In this document: positions 14,355-22,274 of the stretch, in pieces
Layout: every line of letters starts with the position of its first letter
How positions within the stretch are numbered: the first letter of the stretch is position 1
IMG/VR virus record: IMGVR_UViG_3300046096_000239
Span: 1-44,623 of that record
Source: a virus
Direction: 5' to 3' (one strand)
Length of the DNA: 44,623 nt
Made by a program: the position numbers and the translations under genes
Notes under the pieces: model-generated
What the model saw: only the letters and a program-made list of their open reading frames with translations
What the model was told of the DNA's origin: nothing
The model's database searches: none

Positions 14355-14637
14355 AGCAATTTGCCTCTGCCATAGCTTCGTCTATGCACTTTCTAGCATA
14401 CTCCTGATCGTCCTGTGTGCTTGCTTCTTTGCAGCCGCACAAGCCTTCCTCTTCCATGAAGTAACCATTACCATTCAGGAGCCAGCGCATACGTTTAGCG
14501 TCTGCTGCATCATTAACAGCATGTTTACGGCCTTGCTCATAGACATTGCAGAGGTCTCCGTAGTCGTAGACTTCATTATCATACATATCAAGGTCTGTAA
14601 CTACCGTAGCCACTGGTCTTACAAAAAATTCTGTCAT
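14347..14637 (-). CDS. Hypothetical protein with DAKRMRWLL phage motif
   Basis: A 96-residue acidic protein. The middle DAADAKRMRWLLNGNGYFME is a recurring phage pattern (D-A-x-R-x-R-W-L), followed by a Cys pair (GLCGC). The rest is helical with many Asp and Glu. GAGGTG lies before the ATG. Function unknown. Confidence 0.7.
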   Translation of the reverse strand: MTEFFVRPVATVVTDLDMYDNEVYDYGDLCNVYEQGRKHAVNDAADAKRMRWLLNGNGYFMEEEGLCGCKEASTQDDQEYARKCIDEAMAEANCYD

Positions 14638-14885
14638 GGTTGCACCTCAATTGGTAAAATAGCAGTACGATGTGTCTTTGCACAGTCAGTGCATATAACA
14701 GCCCAATCACCCACATAACCGAGCCCTGCACCTAACTGACCCTGATCTGCACCAGCGATACGATAAGGAGTTTCTGAGCAAACCCATTTACCATCAACTT
14801 TATAACCAATATCGTAACTTAAATTTGCATCGTAAAATGCTTTATTGCTGCACCGGTCACACAGCTTGTAGTCTGCTGCAGCCAT
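14634..14885 (-). CDS. Small protein with two Cys pairs, hypothetical
   Basis: An 83-residue protein with CDRC near the N-terminus (residues 9-12) and CTDC near residue 65, a spacing that could hold one zinc ion and close a small beta domain rich in Gly and Tyr. GGAGG precedes the ATG. It overlaps the next gene by 4 bases. Role unknown. Confidence 0.65.
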   Translation of the reverse strand: MAAADYKLCDRCSNKAFYDANLSYDIGYKVDGKWVCSETPYRIAGADQGQLGAGLGYVGDWAVICTDCAKTHRTAILPIEVQP

Positions 14886-15148
14886 TATGTAACCTCCAAT
14901 ACGTGAAACACCATGTGACCACCAGATAGCTGGTAGGTCCCTATGTAGTTGATCCAGTCCTCAGGTATAGGATGACCTGTGCCTCTAGTAATAAACTGCC
15001 TAGCCTTAAGAGGGCTATCGGTATCTACAAGTGCCCATATACAGGGCGAGTTCATTTGAGTCTGAATGGACAGGATTGCCGCGCCTTGAGGCATCTGAAT
15101 TTCCTGCCAATCCTCTAATTGTAACGGAAATTTGTGAATTGTTTTCAT
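14885..15148 (-). CDS. DUF7352-like small phage protein
   Basis: An 87-residue protein of a common phage type: IHKFPLQLEDWQEIQMPQGA, then ILSIQTQMNSPCIWALVDTD and a GTGHPIPEDW segment ending YQLSGGHMVFHVLEV. The pattern matches the widespread beta-rich family I know as DUF7352, whose function is unknown. I start it at the ATG at 15148, where AGGTAAGACTT precedes it. A terminator for the gene upstream separates the two. Confidence 0.75.
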   Translation of the reverse strand: MKTIHKFPLQLEDWQEIQMPQGAAILSIQTQMNSPCIWALVDTDSPLKARQFITRGTGHPIPEDWINYIGTYQLSGGHMVFHVLEVT

Positions 15149-15170
15149 AAGTCTTACCTTTAAAAGCGAC

Positions 15171-15197
15171 AAAAAGGCCCACCGAAGTGGGCCTTTT
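15171..15197 (-). terminator. Strong rho-independent terminator
   Basis: On the minus strand AAAAGGCCCACTTCGGTGGG continues with CCTTTTT: an 11-bp stem closed by a UUCG tetraloop and followed by a U tract. This is the clearest terminator in the window. It ends the transcript of the 90-residue gene at 15220-15492, 23 bases beyond its stop. Confidence 0.92.
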
Positions 15198-15219
15198 AAC
15201 TAGAGCTAAACCTATAGGT

Positions 15220-15492
15220 TTAGGCAGCAGGTGCTTCAGCAATCTTCCATACGCCGATACGGTCAGTACCGTCTTCAGCCTTGAAAGTCCGAACACTGAA
15301 GCGGGACCGATCGCCAGTGCGGCTACGGTATGCAACCAAAGCAGAGGTCATCTTGCTTTGGGCTTTCTTGCTATCCACAACTTCGGATTCGACCATAGCT
15401 GGTCCACCTACGGTGAGGTCACCGAATTTGTACTTGCTGGAAGCAGTACGAGAAGTCTTAGGGATAGCTACGTTCATGAGTTCGATTGACAT
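15220..15492 (-). CDS. Small basic phage protein, hypothetical
   Basis: A 90-residue protein. IPKTSRTASSKYKFGDLTVG, followed by KKAQSKMTSALVAYRSRTGD and RFSVRTFKAEDGTDRIGVWK, reads as a flexible basic N-terminus, a helix and a closing beta hairpin, resembling small phage proteins of the DUF7303 type (uncertain). TAAGGAAATCACC precedes the ATG, and a very strong terminator follows, so it may form its own well-expressed unit. A nucleic-acid-binding role is only suggested by charge. Confidence 0.7.
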   Translation of the reverse strand: MSIELMNVAIPKTSRTASSKYKFGDLTVGGPAMVESEVVDSKKAQSKMTSALVAYRSRTGDRSRFSVRTFKAEDGTDRIGVWKIAEAPAA

Positions 15493-15601
15493 GGTGATTT
15501 CCTTAATTAAGGTTTGGTTGGTGAGAACTGAATTATATAGAGAAAAATTGGTTGGTGCGAGATATTTGCAAAATTATTTAGTCATCTGGTCTTCCCTTCC
15601 T

Positions 15602-15844
15602 TTAAGAATTGCCAAACAAGGTGGCTTGTTGTGCAGTGGCAACATCTTCTGTGCGCTGAGTCACTAAGAGAGCCTCGTCTCTAGCTATACAACCTTTGTA
15701 GTACTCTATCATCAAGGTTGAATAATGTGCTTGAGCTTCGGCTTGCCTCAAGTGTAGCTGACTTGCTGCTAGGTCGCGTTCAGCTACTTTTAAATAGTTT
15801 GGTACGGTAAACCAAAACCACAGGTTCTCAATAAATTCAATCAT
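15602..15844 (-). CDS. Small protein with membrane-proximal start and coiled-coil-like helix
   Basis: An 80-residue protein. An aromatic start (IEFIENLWFWFTVPNYL) could sit at a membrane. It is followed by a long helix (VAERDLAASQLHLRQAEAQA) continuing to a second helix around YYKGCIARDEALL. No family recognised. The stop is followed by about 110 bases before the next gene. Confidence 0.6.
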   Translation of the reverse strand: MIEFIENLWFWFTVPNYLKVAERDLAASQLHLRQAEAQAHYSTLMIEYYKGCIARDEALLVTQRTEDVATAQQATLFGNS

Positions 15845-16077
15845 GTTACTTTTACCTCATAGTTGGAAGTCTCAGTGCGTTGAGACAAGTGAACAAATAC
15901 TTTATTATCTACGGACATAGCATACTCAAGAACTCCCGGCCTCATACAAGGTCTTAAGTCTATATCTCTACGTGGTGGGGCCTGTATGGTAGCTTCTGCA
16001 GAATCTTCCGGTAAGTGCTTGAGAAGCTCTGCTATGGCCTGCCCATCTGGATGAGGTCCGTATATGCTTATTTTCAC
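15841..16077 (-). CDS. Small hypothetical protein with GTG start
   Basis: A 78-residue protein starting KISIYGPHPDGQAIAELL after the initiator. The GTG at 16077 has GAGGAAGAG just upstream and overlaps the previous stop (GTGA); a longer reading from 16143 would lie inside that gene. It is mixed alpha/beta and I cannot assign a family. Confidence 0.6.
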   Translation of the reverse strand: MKISIYGPHPDGQAIAELLKHLPEDSAEATIQAPPRRDIDLRPCMRPGVLEYAMSVDNKVFVHLSQRTETSNYEVKVT

Positions 16078-16358
16078 AACTCTTCCTCTAGTTGAGTTTC
16101 TTTGGTCCTCACGGGCTCTGGTGGCATGACCTCTAGCCAGCACTCAAGGAAGTCAGCCTCTAGCCCTGCACCGTAGTAGGTCGTTAACAAGCTGCTAGAG
16201 CAGCAGTGCCACACATTCTCTTGCTCTATACCTGCCTTGTTATCGTGCAGGTATTGTGTAACTACTATCTTGCCGAAGTTGGGACTCTGCCCTTCACCAT
16301 TAGCTGTAGCTCTACCGCCTATGACACGGCATCGTTGTCCGGGTTTTGTCGGGGTCAT
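16074..16358 (-). CDS. Conserved-looking phage hypothetical protein
   Basis: A 94-residue protein. KPGQRCRVIGGRATANGEGQ followed by GKIVVTQYLHD and ENVWHCCSS, then a DFLECWLEV end, forms a small beta-barrel-like phage protein that I have seen repeatedly without a function. AGGAGG lies before the ATG. The end overlaps the next GTG start. Confidence 0.7.
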   Translation of the reverse strand: MTPTKPGQRCRVIGGRATANGEGQSPNFGKIVVTQYLHDNKAGIEQENVWHCCSSSLLTTYYGAGLEADFLECWLEVMPPEPVRTKETQLEEEL

Positions 16359-16366
16359 GTAACCTC

Positions 16367-16558
16367 CTATTGAATTTGTTTCGCCGCCTCCATCATGTGC
16401 GGCCCATGCTTAACGTGGTTGGTTATCATTTCTAGGGCATGGACAAGTGCTGTCTTGCCTACTTGTCCCTCGGCTTCTACATACTCGGCTAAGTTCTCAA
16501 TATTAAGAACATAGTCGCCTTTGCCTACTGCTGTGAAAGTGATAATGATCTCTACCAT
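16367..16558 (-). CDS. Small hypothetical protein
   Basis: A 63-residue protein with an N-terminal strand pair (VEIIITFTAVGKGDYVLNIE) and a C-terminal helix ending HMMEAAKQIQ. Nothing identifies its function. The ATG overlaps the upstream gene by 7 bases and has only a weak ribosome site. Confidence 0.55.
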   Translation of the reverse strand: MVEIIITFTAVGKGDYVLNIENLAEYVEAEGQVGKTALVHALEMITNHVKHGPHMMEAAKQIQ

Positions 16559-16872
16559 GAGACTTTAGCTATGAACTCTTCAAGAGTTACTTTGCTTAGC
16601 TTTCTAGCTGCTCTGTAACTAGCCAAGGAATCTTGGTACTCTTCTCTAGCGCCTGCAAGTAGCTCTTGCAGCTCGTTGTAGGCCTGGCGTAGCGCCTCTT
16701 CTGGCGTTTTGAAGTACATAGCCATGTCTGAATCTAGGCTTGTCCTAATTCTGTGACCTCCCGGCGTAATCAGAATAGCTACGTTAGTCTTAGGGTAAAA
16801 CTCTATTACCCTAAACTTTTTTAATCTGTGATCTTCTACTATGTAAACATTCTCTACTTCGCAGGTAAACAT
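16552..16872 (-). CDS. Hypothetical protein
   Basis: A 106-residue protein. The first 60 residues are strand-rich (VENVYIVEDHRLKKFRVIEF, then NVAILITPGGHRIRT) and the rest is one long helical region (EEALRQAYNELQELLAGARE). AAAGGAATTAGAGT precedes the ATG, which overlaps the upstream gene by 19 bases. Function unknown. Confidence 0.65.
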   Translation of the reverse strand: MFTCEVENVYIVEDHRLKKFRVIEFYPKTNVAILITPGGHRIRTSLDSDMAMYFKTPEEALRQAYNELQELLAGAREEYQDSLASYRAARKLSKVTLEEFIAKVSW

Positions 16873-17063
16873 ACTCTAATTCCTTTTTCAAAATGCACCA
16901 ATTGCTTCCAGTCACCTCTATGGCGACCGTGAATGATGCGATACTCTTTAGTGCTCTTAGCTGCAGCTATAGCTGTCAAACTGCAGTAGTGAGCACTCTT
17001 AAACTCACCGCGCTTAGTCGTGACTGCATACGGTGCTTCTGTCTTGTAGTTCCTGAATGCCAA
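16854..17063 (-). CDS. Small basic hypothetical protein with TTG start
   Basis: A 69-residue, strongly basic protein (MAFRNYKTEAPYAVTTKRGE, then STKEYRIIHGRHRGDWKQL). There is no ATG at a sensible place; the TTG at 17063 has GAAAGG 8 bases upstream and is the best start. A small nucleic-acid-binding protein is possible from charge alone. Confidence 0.55.
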   Translation of the reverse strand: MAFRNYKTEAPYAVTTKRGEFKSAHYCSLTAIAAAKSTKEYRIIHGRHRGDWKQLVHFEKGIRVCLPAK

Positions 17064-17079
17064 GTTGTTAGCCTTTCTG

Positions 17080-17460
17080 CTACTCTAGTCTCAGTATCTC
17101 AAACGTAGTATTGTCCCTGACTGTGCTAATGTACGTCTTGTTTCCCCACATCCTACTAGCCTCTCCAGTAGCCGCCCGTTGCAAGTCCTTAGCGGTGTCC
17201 TTTGAACTACACTTATAAGACCACGACTCGCCGGGAGACAGGGTTTTCAGGGCTTCAATGTACCCTGTGTAAGTCTGGCTCTTACGAGGCTTTACCACCT
17301 TCTTGGGAATAAGTGTACCAGAAACTACACCGTCCCGACGCAAAGCAAACTCTGTGCCACCTGATGTATGCTCCTTGCCATTGTAAACAATAGCGTAGGT
17401 AGCCCCAATAGTGGATAGCAGAAGTGCTGCTCTGCGAAATGCTGCTTCTTTAACGTCCAT
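17080..17460 (-). CDS. Basic hypothetical protein
   Basis: A 126-residue basic protein: an N-terminal helix (VKEAAFRRAALLLSTIGA), a beta region, then a lysine-rich stretch (IPKKVVKPRKSQTYTGYIEA) and a C-terminal strand end. AAGGAGATCTTA precedes the ATG. No family recognised; the charge and fold suggest DNA or RNA contact, without proof. Confidence 0.65.
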   Translation of the reverse strand: MDVKEAAFRRAALLLSTIGATYAIVYNGKEHTSGGTEFALRRDGVVSGTLIPKKVVKPRKSQTYTGYIEALKTLSPGESWSYKCSSKDTAKDLQRAATGEASRMWGNKTYISTVRDNTTFEILRLE

Positions 17461-17494
17461 TAAGATCTCCTTTAAGCATAGTTAGGTTTAAGCC

Positions 17495-17698
17495 TTATAG
17501 GTTCTCTTTTCGCAAGAAGTCTTGGCTTTTAATTCGCACTGAGCCGACCACCACATTGTTTTCCGTGTAAAGGATTTTCCACACGCGCTTTGGTCGGGTC
17601 TTGTACCCTTCAGCCGCACAGGCTAGCAGAGTTCTCAATGTAACCCCTATGTCTGGCACCTTGAGTGTACCTGCTTCTGCATCTATAATTACTGACAT
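17495..17698 (-). CDS. Small hypothetical protein
   Basis: A 67-residue protein (IIDAEAGTLKVPDIGVTLRT, then YKTRPKRVWKILYTENNVVV). It is beta-rich with a basic middle. TTAGGAATGTAAA precedes the ATG, which lies 1 base after the metallopeptidase stop. Function unknown. Confidence 0.6.
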   Translation of the reverse strand: MSVIIDAEAGTLKVPDIGVTLRTLLACAAEGYKTRPKRVWKILYTENNVVVGSVRIKSQDFLRKENL

Positions 17699-17699
17699 T

Positions 17700-18857
17700 T
17701 TACATTCCTAACAACATTTGTAATCTTGCTACTCGACCACGTTCAGCGTGAAGCTCTACTTGCATCTTCATGATAGCAGTGGTCAACTCATCATCACCTA
17801 CATACTCTACAAGGTCTTGGTAGGTCATGTTCTCAAGGTCTATATCTAGTGTGTCTTCTAGCATGGCAGCAGACTTGGGTGGCACATAGACGCCCTTCTC
17901 AGATTTCTTGGACTTGGCAGGCTTGAACGGGTCACCCTTCCAGTCATCGTAAAAGCCCTTGTAGCCGCCGTTGTTGTGCGTCTTAGGGGCAACATAGGCA
18001 GGGGCTGGTGTCGGCACGCGCTTAGGCTTGATAGAGTCCCAGTCAATGCCGATAGCCACTTTGGTCAGGCTTAACAAGTGGCCCCAATCTTGGTACTCTT
18101 GGTTAGAGTGCTGGTTAGAGTAACCTACACCAATGTTGATACATTCAGGGATAATGTCACGATACACTTTGGAGTCTGTGAAGACACCTCTAGTGCTAAT
18201 CTCGTACTTCATACCTTCCTTGCTCAAGGCTGCAGCAAGCTCTCTACCGTACTCAGGTGAAGCACAGGGTGAGCCACCTTGTGTAATGATGACCTCATCG
18301 TTGTTTGGTCGGTCGAAAGCAATACAAGCATTAAACTTCTTGAGGAACTCAGGGTGCTTAGCTAAAATAGCACGAGCAGATATACCGCCCTTCTCTTCGC
18401 CTCGATGGAATACATATGTACCCTTGACCTGAGCTTGAATCATCTTCAGCAAGATATAGATACCTGCACCGTCATCTGCACCGAGACAAGTAGTAGTCTT
18501 ATCACCGCAGAAGATATGGCCGAAGGCAGGGTCGTAGAACACTTTTTGCAGGCTACCGTCACACTCTGTAGCTTGGTGCACAGTATCAAGGTGGCAGGAG
18601 AACATAGTCTTACCACCAGTGCCAACCTCTACAGAGATAGCTCCCTCTGCTAGTGGTAAAGTCGTAACTTTGAGTTCTTCAAGGTACTTGTACAGCCATG
18701 CTACAAAGTTAAGTTCTCCTGTAGAGTTGTGACACCTTTTAGTAGCTAGGATAACCTCAATCAGCTTATCCATTTCAGGCGTGTCTGGTGTACCGTCAAC
18801 GAGGGCTAGTGCTGGGGCAGGTTCTTTGGGTGTGATTGTCAAAGTAGATATAGTCAT
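17700..18857 (-). CDS. M20/M28/M42-like zinc metallopeptidase or deacylase
   Basis: A 385-residue hydrolase of the M20/M28/M42 (MH) clan. The visible metal and catalytic set is SCHLDTVH (H89, D91), GADDGAG (D128, D129), HRGEEKGG (E154, E155), FDRP (D182) and NQHSNQEY (H250, E253), in the usual order, so it looks active. Residues 285 onward form a Pro/Lys-rich linker and a C-terminal helical tail outside the peptidase fold. The enzyme should cut a peptide or amide bond using two zinc ions; its substrate is not evident. AAAGGAATTATC lies before the ATG. It follows the 698-residue gene by 15 bases, which suggests a shared pathway. Such enzymes are uncommon in phages. Confidence 0.82.
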   Translation of the reverse strand: MTISTLTITPKEPAPALALVDGTPDTPEMDKLIEVILATKRCHNSTGELNFVAWLYKYLEELKVTTLPLAEGAISVEVGTGGKTMFSCHLDTVHQATECDGSLQKVFYDPAFGHIFCGDKTTTCLGADDGAGIYILLKMIQAQVKGTYVFHRGEEKGGISARAILAKHPEFLKKFNACIAFDRPNNDEVIITQGGSPCASPEYGRELAAALSKEGMKYEISTRGVFTDSKVYRDIIPECINIGVGYSNQHSNQEYQDWGHLLSLTKVAIGIDWDSIKPKRVPTPAPAYVAPKTHNNGGYKGFYDDWKGDPFKPAKSKKSEKGVYVPPKSAAMLEDTLDIDLENMTYQDLVEYVGDDELTTAIMKMQVELHAERGRVARLQMLLGM

Positions 18858-18872
18858 GATAATTCCTTTAAG

Positions 18873-20969
18873 TTAAACTACTGACGCTGCTGTTACAGCA
18901 TGGTAGACTGGAGTGTAAGTAGGCGTGGTAGTAGAAGTGCCTAACCAACTTGCAGTACCAGTAGATATAAATGTTTCACCTGTTGCATAGCCAGGCAAAT
19001 TAGTCTCACCAGCCAACACAGCAGAAGGCTGTGGCAAGTTAGTAGGTACAGGCAATACTGTTGGACCTGCATGTTGGTCATTGTAGTCAATAGCATTTGC
19101 CTCTGCTTCACGCAACTGCAGTACATAGTACATCAGCTTAACAGTAATGTCTGAAGACATACCGCTGGTAGGGTCTGACATACCAGCTTCTAACGGGAAG
19201 TTATCCTCGCTGTAGGTCTGGACATAGTTGTTATTTACATAGTTGTTATTTACATAGACGTAGCTGTAATTTTTACGGATCAATCTGTAGATTGATTTAC
19301 GCAAATCAGGCATAGTCTCATAATCAGCCCGCAGTAGACTGATACCAAGCTGATTGTTAATGCTAGGTACTTCATCACCTTTAGCTACAAAGAAGGTCAT
19401 ATGACCTACCCGCACAGCAGTAAGGTTACGAGTGAACTCCCACTGACTCTTGTACGTCTTCTTTACAGCATGGATACTGTTGACTACCTTACGACCAGAT
19501 ATAGTCTTGTGTACCAGTACATCAGGCATTGCATACAGGTCTTGGCCTCTGTGCAACGAGTGCACTTTGATCCAGCCCTTGCTAACTTCCTGCTGATGCA
19601 CTGTAGACTTAATAGGTTGACCCTCTTCGCTCATGCATATGATACTAACAGCATCAACAGCCTTGATAAGCTGACCGTTACGATCCTTCTTAGTACCTGC
19701 TGGGAAGGTCTCATAGCACCCAGCAGACAGCCAACCCTGCTCGTCTGGGTAGTAAACCGCAGACAGTTTAAGCTGACCGTCAAACATACGCTGCTCATCA
19801 CTGTCAATGCTCTGTGTACCGCGCTCATTGGTGAACGTAGGTACATCCATAGGTGCAAATACATTTACAAGAGAGCCGCCCTTAGTACGCCTTGCTATAA
19901 AATTGCCGTAAGGACCGTCTTCTATAGCATCTGGATGCGCACTAACTATAGCACCGTTAAGCCAGAACAGCACGGATGCATCTTCCAGACCTATGTTTTT
20001 ACCTGACAGAGGGCACACGGCATTAACATCAGACTCCATAATCTCCTTGAGAGCACAGACACCTGAAGTATTAGTAGCACATACAGCACCTGGAGGGCCG
20101 AACTTAGCGTGATACTTGCAAGCTAAGTTGTAGGATATAGCCAACAACTTACCACCTACATAAGCTACATAACTGACAGTAGTAGAACCAGGAGCACCGT
20201 TACCGTCAAGGTAAGGCATAACTAAGTTGATGGTATCCCTGGCTGGGTCAAGTCGGATAGCCTTAAATTCTGCACCGTGCCATGCGCCAGCTTTGTAACC
20301 TGCTCTCACCAGCATCTTCTTGAGTTTAGCGTCACCGTAAACACGGATAAAACGCTTGTCAGTCTCGGAGGCATCGTACAGCATAGATCGTGCTGTGATA
20401 TCGCCCTTGTCATTACGCAGCACAGCCATAGATATGTTAGGCATATCGTAGACTTCTGAAGGATGGTGACCTTTTGCTAGTGTGTAACCTGCCTCAGCTT
20501 TAGACATGCAAGCGCCAGTACCACCTGAGTTCAGGTATGCTTTTACAATGTCAACACCTCTAAGCACCTCGTAGTTACTATTGAGTTCACCTAGGTGATC
20601 TGCAACAATAGCGCCAACCATATCGTCGGGCACATGCGGATAATACTTAGCAATGAAGCGACCGAGTGTAGTCTTTAGCTGCTTGTCTGCCTCACCTGAT
20701 GGCCTATCCGGTGTGTAAGCAATGTACGCTGGGTCTTCGGTAGATACGTGGATAGCCACGTAGGGCATATGAACATTGATCTTGTCTAAAACCTCAGTAG
20801 GTGCTGGGTAAACTTTGTGCTCAATGCGAAGCAACTCGCGCTGTGCCCACCAAGGTAATGGTATGTTGGCGTTAGTAGGCGAAAATGCACCCGATGCAAA
20901 CGATGGTGCGGGTAAATGTAGATCATAAAACTGCTGCTTGCTGGTTATCTTCTGTGATAACTTTTCCAT
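18873..20969 (-). CDS. Large conserved-looking phage protein of unknown function
   Basis: A 698-residue soluble protein. Its N-terminal part contains SGGTGACMSKAEAGY near residue 155 followed by ISMAVLRNDKGDITARSML and FIRVYGDAKLKKML. A small residue before Cys-Met, then a VL-x-x-x-x-G-x-x-x-A/G-R-x-L-L strand and a RIYG segment, recurs in a family of uncharacterised phage proteins (from memory). The C-terminal half is long and beta-rich with Cys pairs such as CHP and CICMSEEG. The ATG at 20969 has a perfect AGGAGG. It directly precedes the metallopeptidase gene and follows a terminator, so it heads a transcription unit. I cannot give a biochemical role. Confidence 0.75.
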   Translation of the reverse strand: MEKLSQKITSKQQFYDLHLPAPSFASGAFSPTNANIPLPWWAQRELLRIEHKVYPAPTEVLDKINVHMPYVAIHVSTEDPAYIAYTPDRPSGEADKQLKTTLGRFIAKYYPHVPDDMVGAIVADHLGELNSNYEVLRGVDIVKAYLNSGGTGACMSKAEAGYTLAKGHHPSEVYDMPNISMAVLRNDKGDITARSMLYDASETDKRFIRVYGDAKLKKMLVRAGYKAGAWHGAEFKAIRLDPARDTINLVMPYLDGNGAPGSTTVSYVAYVGGKLLAISYNLACKYHAKFGPPGAVCATNTSGVCALKEIMESDVNAVCPLSGKNIGLEDASVLFWLNGAIVSAHPDAIEDGPYGNFIARRTKGGSLVNVFAPMDVPTFTNERGTQSIDSDEQRMFDGQLKLSAVYYPDEQGWLSAGCYETFPAGTKKDRNGQLIKAVDAVSIICMSEEGQPIKSTVHQQEVSKGWIKVHSLHRGQDLYAMPDVLVHKTISGRKVVNSIHAVKKTYKSQWEFTRNLTAVRVGHMTFFVAKGDEVPSINNQLGISLLRADYETMPDLRKSIYRLIRKNYSYVYVNNNYVNNNYVQTYSEDNFPLEAGMSDPTSGMSSDITVKLMYYVLQLREAEANAIDYNDQHAGPTVLPVPTNLPQPSAVLAGETNLPGYATGETFISTGTASWLGTSTTTPTYTPVYHAVTAASVV

Positions 20970-20982
20970 ATAGCCTCCTATT

Positions 20983-21015
20983 AAAAAACGCATGGCGGGA
21001 ACACCCCCGCCATGC
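20983..21015 (-). terminator. Rho-independent terminator after the histone H1-like gene
   Basis: GCATGGCGGG and CCCGCCATGC form a perfect 10-bp stem with a 6-base loop, followed on the minus strand by six T residues. It lies 10 bases beyond the stop at 21025 and just before the AGGAGG of the 698-residue gene. Confidence 0.9.
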
Positions 21016-21024
21016 TAGTGCTAA

Positions 21025-21741
21025 TTACTTAGCTGCTTTAGCTTTCATAGTCGCGGGCTTGGCTTTGGCTGCTGGAGCCCTAGCGTTGACCAACGCTAGG
21101 GCAGGTGCTTTGCCCTTAGCCGCTGGCTTTGGGGCCGCTGTGGGCTTGGCTTTGGCCTTGGCGGGTGCCTTGACAGCCTTGGCCTTGTCGGCGGCGACCT
21201 TGGCTTTAGCCTTGTCAGCAACGATCTTAGCCTTAGCTTTATCGGCTGCTACTTTAGCTTTAGCTTTATCGGCTGCTACTTTGGCTTTAGCTTTATCGGC
21301 TGCTACTTTGGCTTTAGCCTTGTCAGCGGCGATCTTAGCCTTAGATTTAGCGACTGCTGCTTTAGTCTTGCCCGCAGCTACTGTTACTTTAGGCAACTCA
21401 GTAGGCTTAGACTTAACTACAGGTGCTGTCAGTGCTTCTACTGGTGTAGGTGCTGGCAATGCAGCAACTGGTGCTTCTACCGGTGTAGGTGCTGGCAATG
21501 CAGCAACTGGCGCTAGGCGACCGTCATCCAAGGGTAGCTTAGTAATCTTACTACGGATAACACAATACAATGGGTTGTCTTCATTCTCGACAAATACCAC
21601 AATACGTGGCTTCTTGGGCAAGCCGTGCTCTACATGGATAGCATTGAAGATAGTACGCTTAGTCTGCTTACGCTGATAGTGGTCCATCTTACGTGCGGCC
21701 AACAGAGTCTGAGCTTGCTTTTCCGAGATTAACATTTGCAT
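21025..21741 (-). CDS. Histone H1-like, Lys/Ala-rich repeat protein
   Basis: A 238-residue protein. Residues 1-75 form a compact basic head (KQAQTLLAARKMDHYQRKQT, then LYCVIRSKITKLPLDDG). Two copies of APVAALPAPTPVE follow. Then come six 9-residue repeats of the form K-V/I-x-A-D-K-A-K-A, and a Lys/Ala/Pro-rich tail ending MKAKAAK. This is the composition of eukaryotic histone H1 tails and of bacterial H1-like proteins, which neutralise and compact DNA. The likely role is DNA binding during replication, packaging or host takeover; the head domain is unrecognised. The ATG at 21741 has AAAGGAACTATC upstream. A strong terminator follows directly, suggesting abundant, separately controlled expression. 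Confidence 0.8.
   Translation of the reverse strand: MQMLISEKQAQTLLAARKMDHYQRKQTKRTIFNAIHVEHGLPKKPRIVVFVENEDNPLYCVIRSKITKLPLDDGRLAPVAALPAPTPVEAPVAALPAPTPVEALTAPVVKSKPTELPKVTVAAGKTKAAVAKSKAKIAADKAKAKVAADKAKAKVAADKAKAKVAADKAKAKIVADKAKAKVAADKAKAVKAPAKAKAKPTAAPKPAAKGKAPALALVNARAPAAKAKPATMKAKAAK
21180..21345 (-). repeat. 27-bp tandem repeats coding the KVAADKAKA units
   Basis: About six tandem 27-bp units, nearly identical in the middle copies, with variants at both ends. They code for the 9-residue repeats of the H1-like protein. Such repeats expand and contract by slippage, so copy number may vary between relatives. The flipped reading frames give long spurious open frames. Confidence 0.85.
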
Positions 21742-21773
21742 GATAGTTCCTTTAAGAAGGTGGTTAATACGTC

Positions 21774-21799
21774 GGTCTATACCATGCTTAATATAGACC
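21774..21799 (-). promoter_or_regulatory. Hairpin in the leader of the H1-like gene
   Basis: GGTCTATA and TATAGACC pair perfectly around a 10-base loop, 33 bases before the H1-like ATG. The 131 bases between the two genes hold this stem, a weaker AGCACA/TGTGCT stem and no clear -35/-10 pair. It could be a processing site or leader structure. No function is proven. Confidence 0.4.
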
Positions 21800-21872
21800 A
21801 ACAGGTGTGCCAGTATTGCGTCACCGGCGGGATATGTTAGCACAGAGCAGACTTTGTGCTGATTGATTCTTA

Positions 21873-22265
21873 CTATTGCAGATTGTTCACCATAGCAAGC
21901 AACTCCTCTAGGCTTTGGCCCTCTAAGTGCTCATTCTCTTTCTTGGAGATAAGTGCCAACAGGTTTTGCTTTTTCTCTGCATTAGCTGCAGCAGCATTAC
22001 GTGTAGCATTTTCTACCAAGCGTGTCTCGATGATGTGCTTAGCAATGTCTAGCTTCAACTGCACAGTTTCGTCTGCCTTGGCAGGTGTGTTGACGAATGA
22101 CACAGTGGCTGTCTCTTTAACTTGATTGAACAGGTCTACAGCAATGCTGTCTAAGTTGGGCTTACCGGTCGCTGATGTGAGAGGCAGGTCCCACAAATCT
22201 TCTACTGTCAAATCTCCCTTGGTCGTAGTGAAACGTAACTTCAAACGCGATGCTTTATCGAACAT
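21873..22265 (-). CDS. Conserved-looking phage hypothetical protein
   Basis: A 130-residue protein beginning MFDKASRLKLRFTTTKGDL and TVEDLWDLPLTS, a pattern I recognise from many phages, then a helical rest (TVQLKLDIAKHIIETRLVEN, ending LEGQSLEELLAMV). Its function is unknown. AAGGAGCTATT precedes the ATG. It lies between the 659-residue gene and the H1-like gene in the same transcription direction. Confidence 0.75.
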   Translation of the reverse strand: MFDKASRLKLRFTTTKGDLTVEDLWDLPLTSATGKPNLDSIAVDLFNQVKETATVSFVNTPAKADETVQLKLDIAKHIIETRLVENATRNAAAANAEKKQNLLALISKKENEHLEGQSLEELLAMVNNLQ

Positions 22266-22274
22266 AATAGCTCC

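Noticed and set aside
15525-15560. T7-type phage promoter
   Set aside because: ATATAGAGA resembles the 3' part of that consensus, but it points against the genes, and no single-subunit RNA polymerase gene is visible.
20885-21676. Long Ala/Leu-rich open frame on the plus strand
   Set aside because: It is the reverse reading of the KAKA tandem repeats of the H1-like gene.
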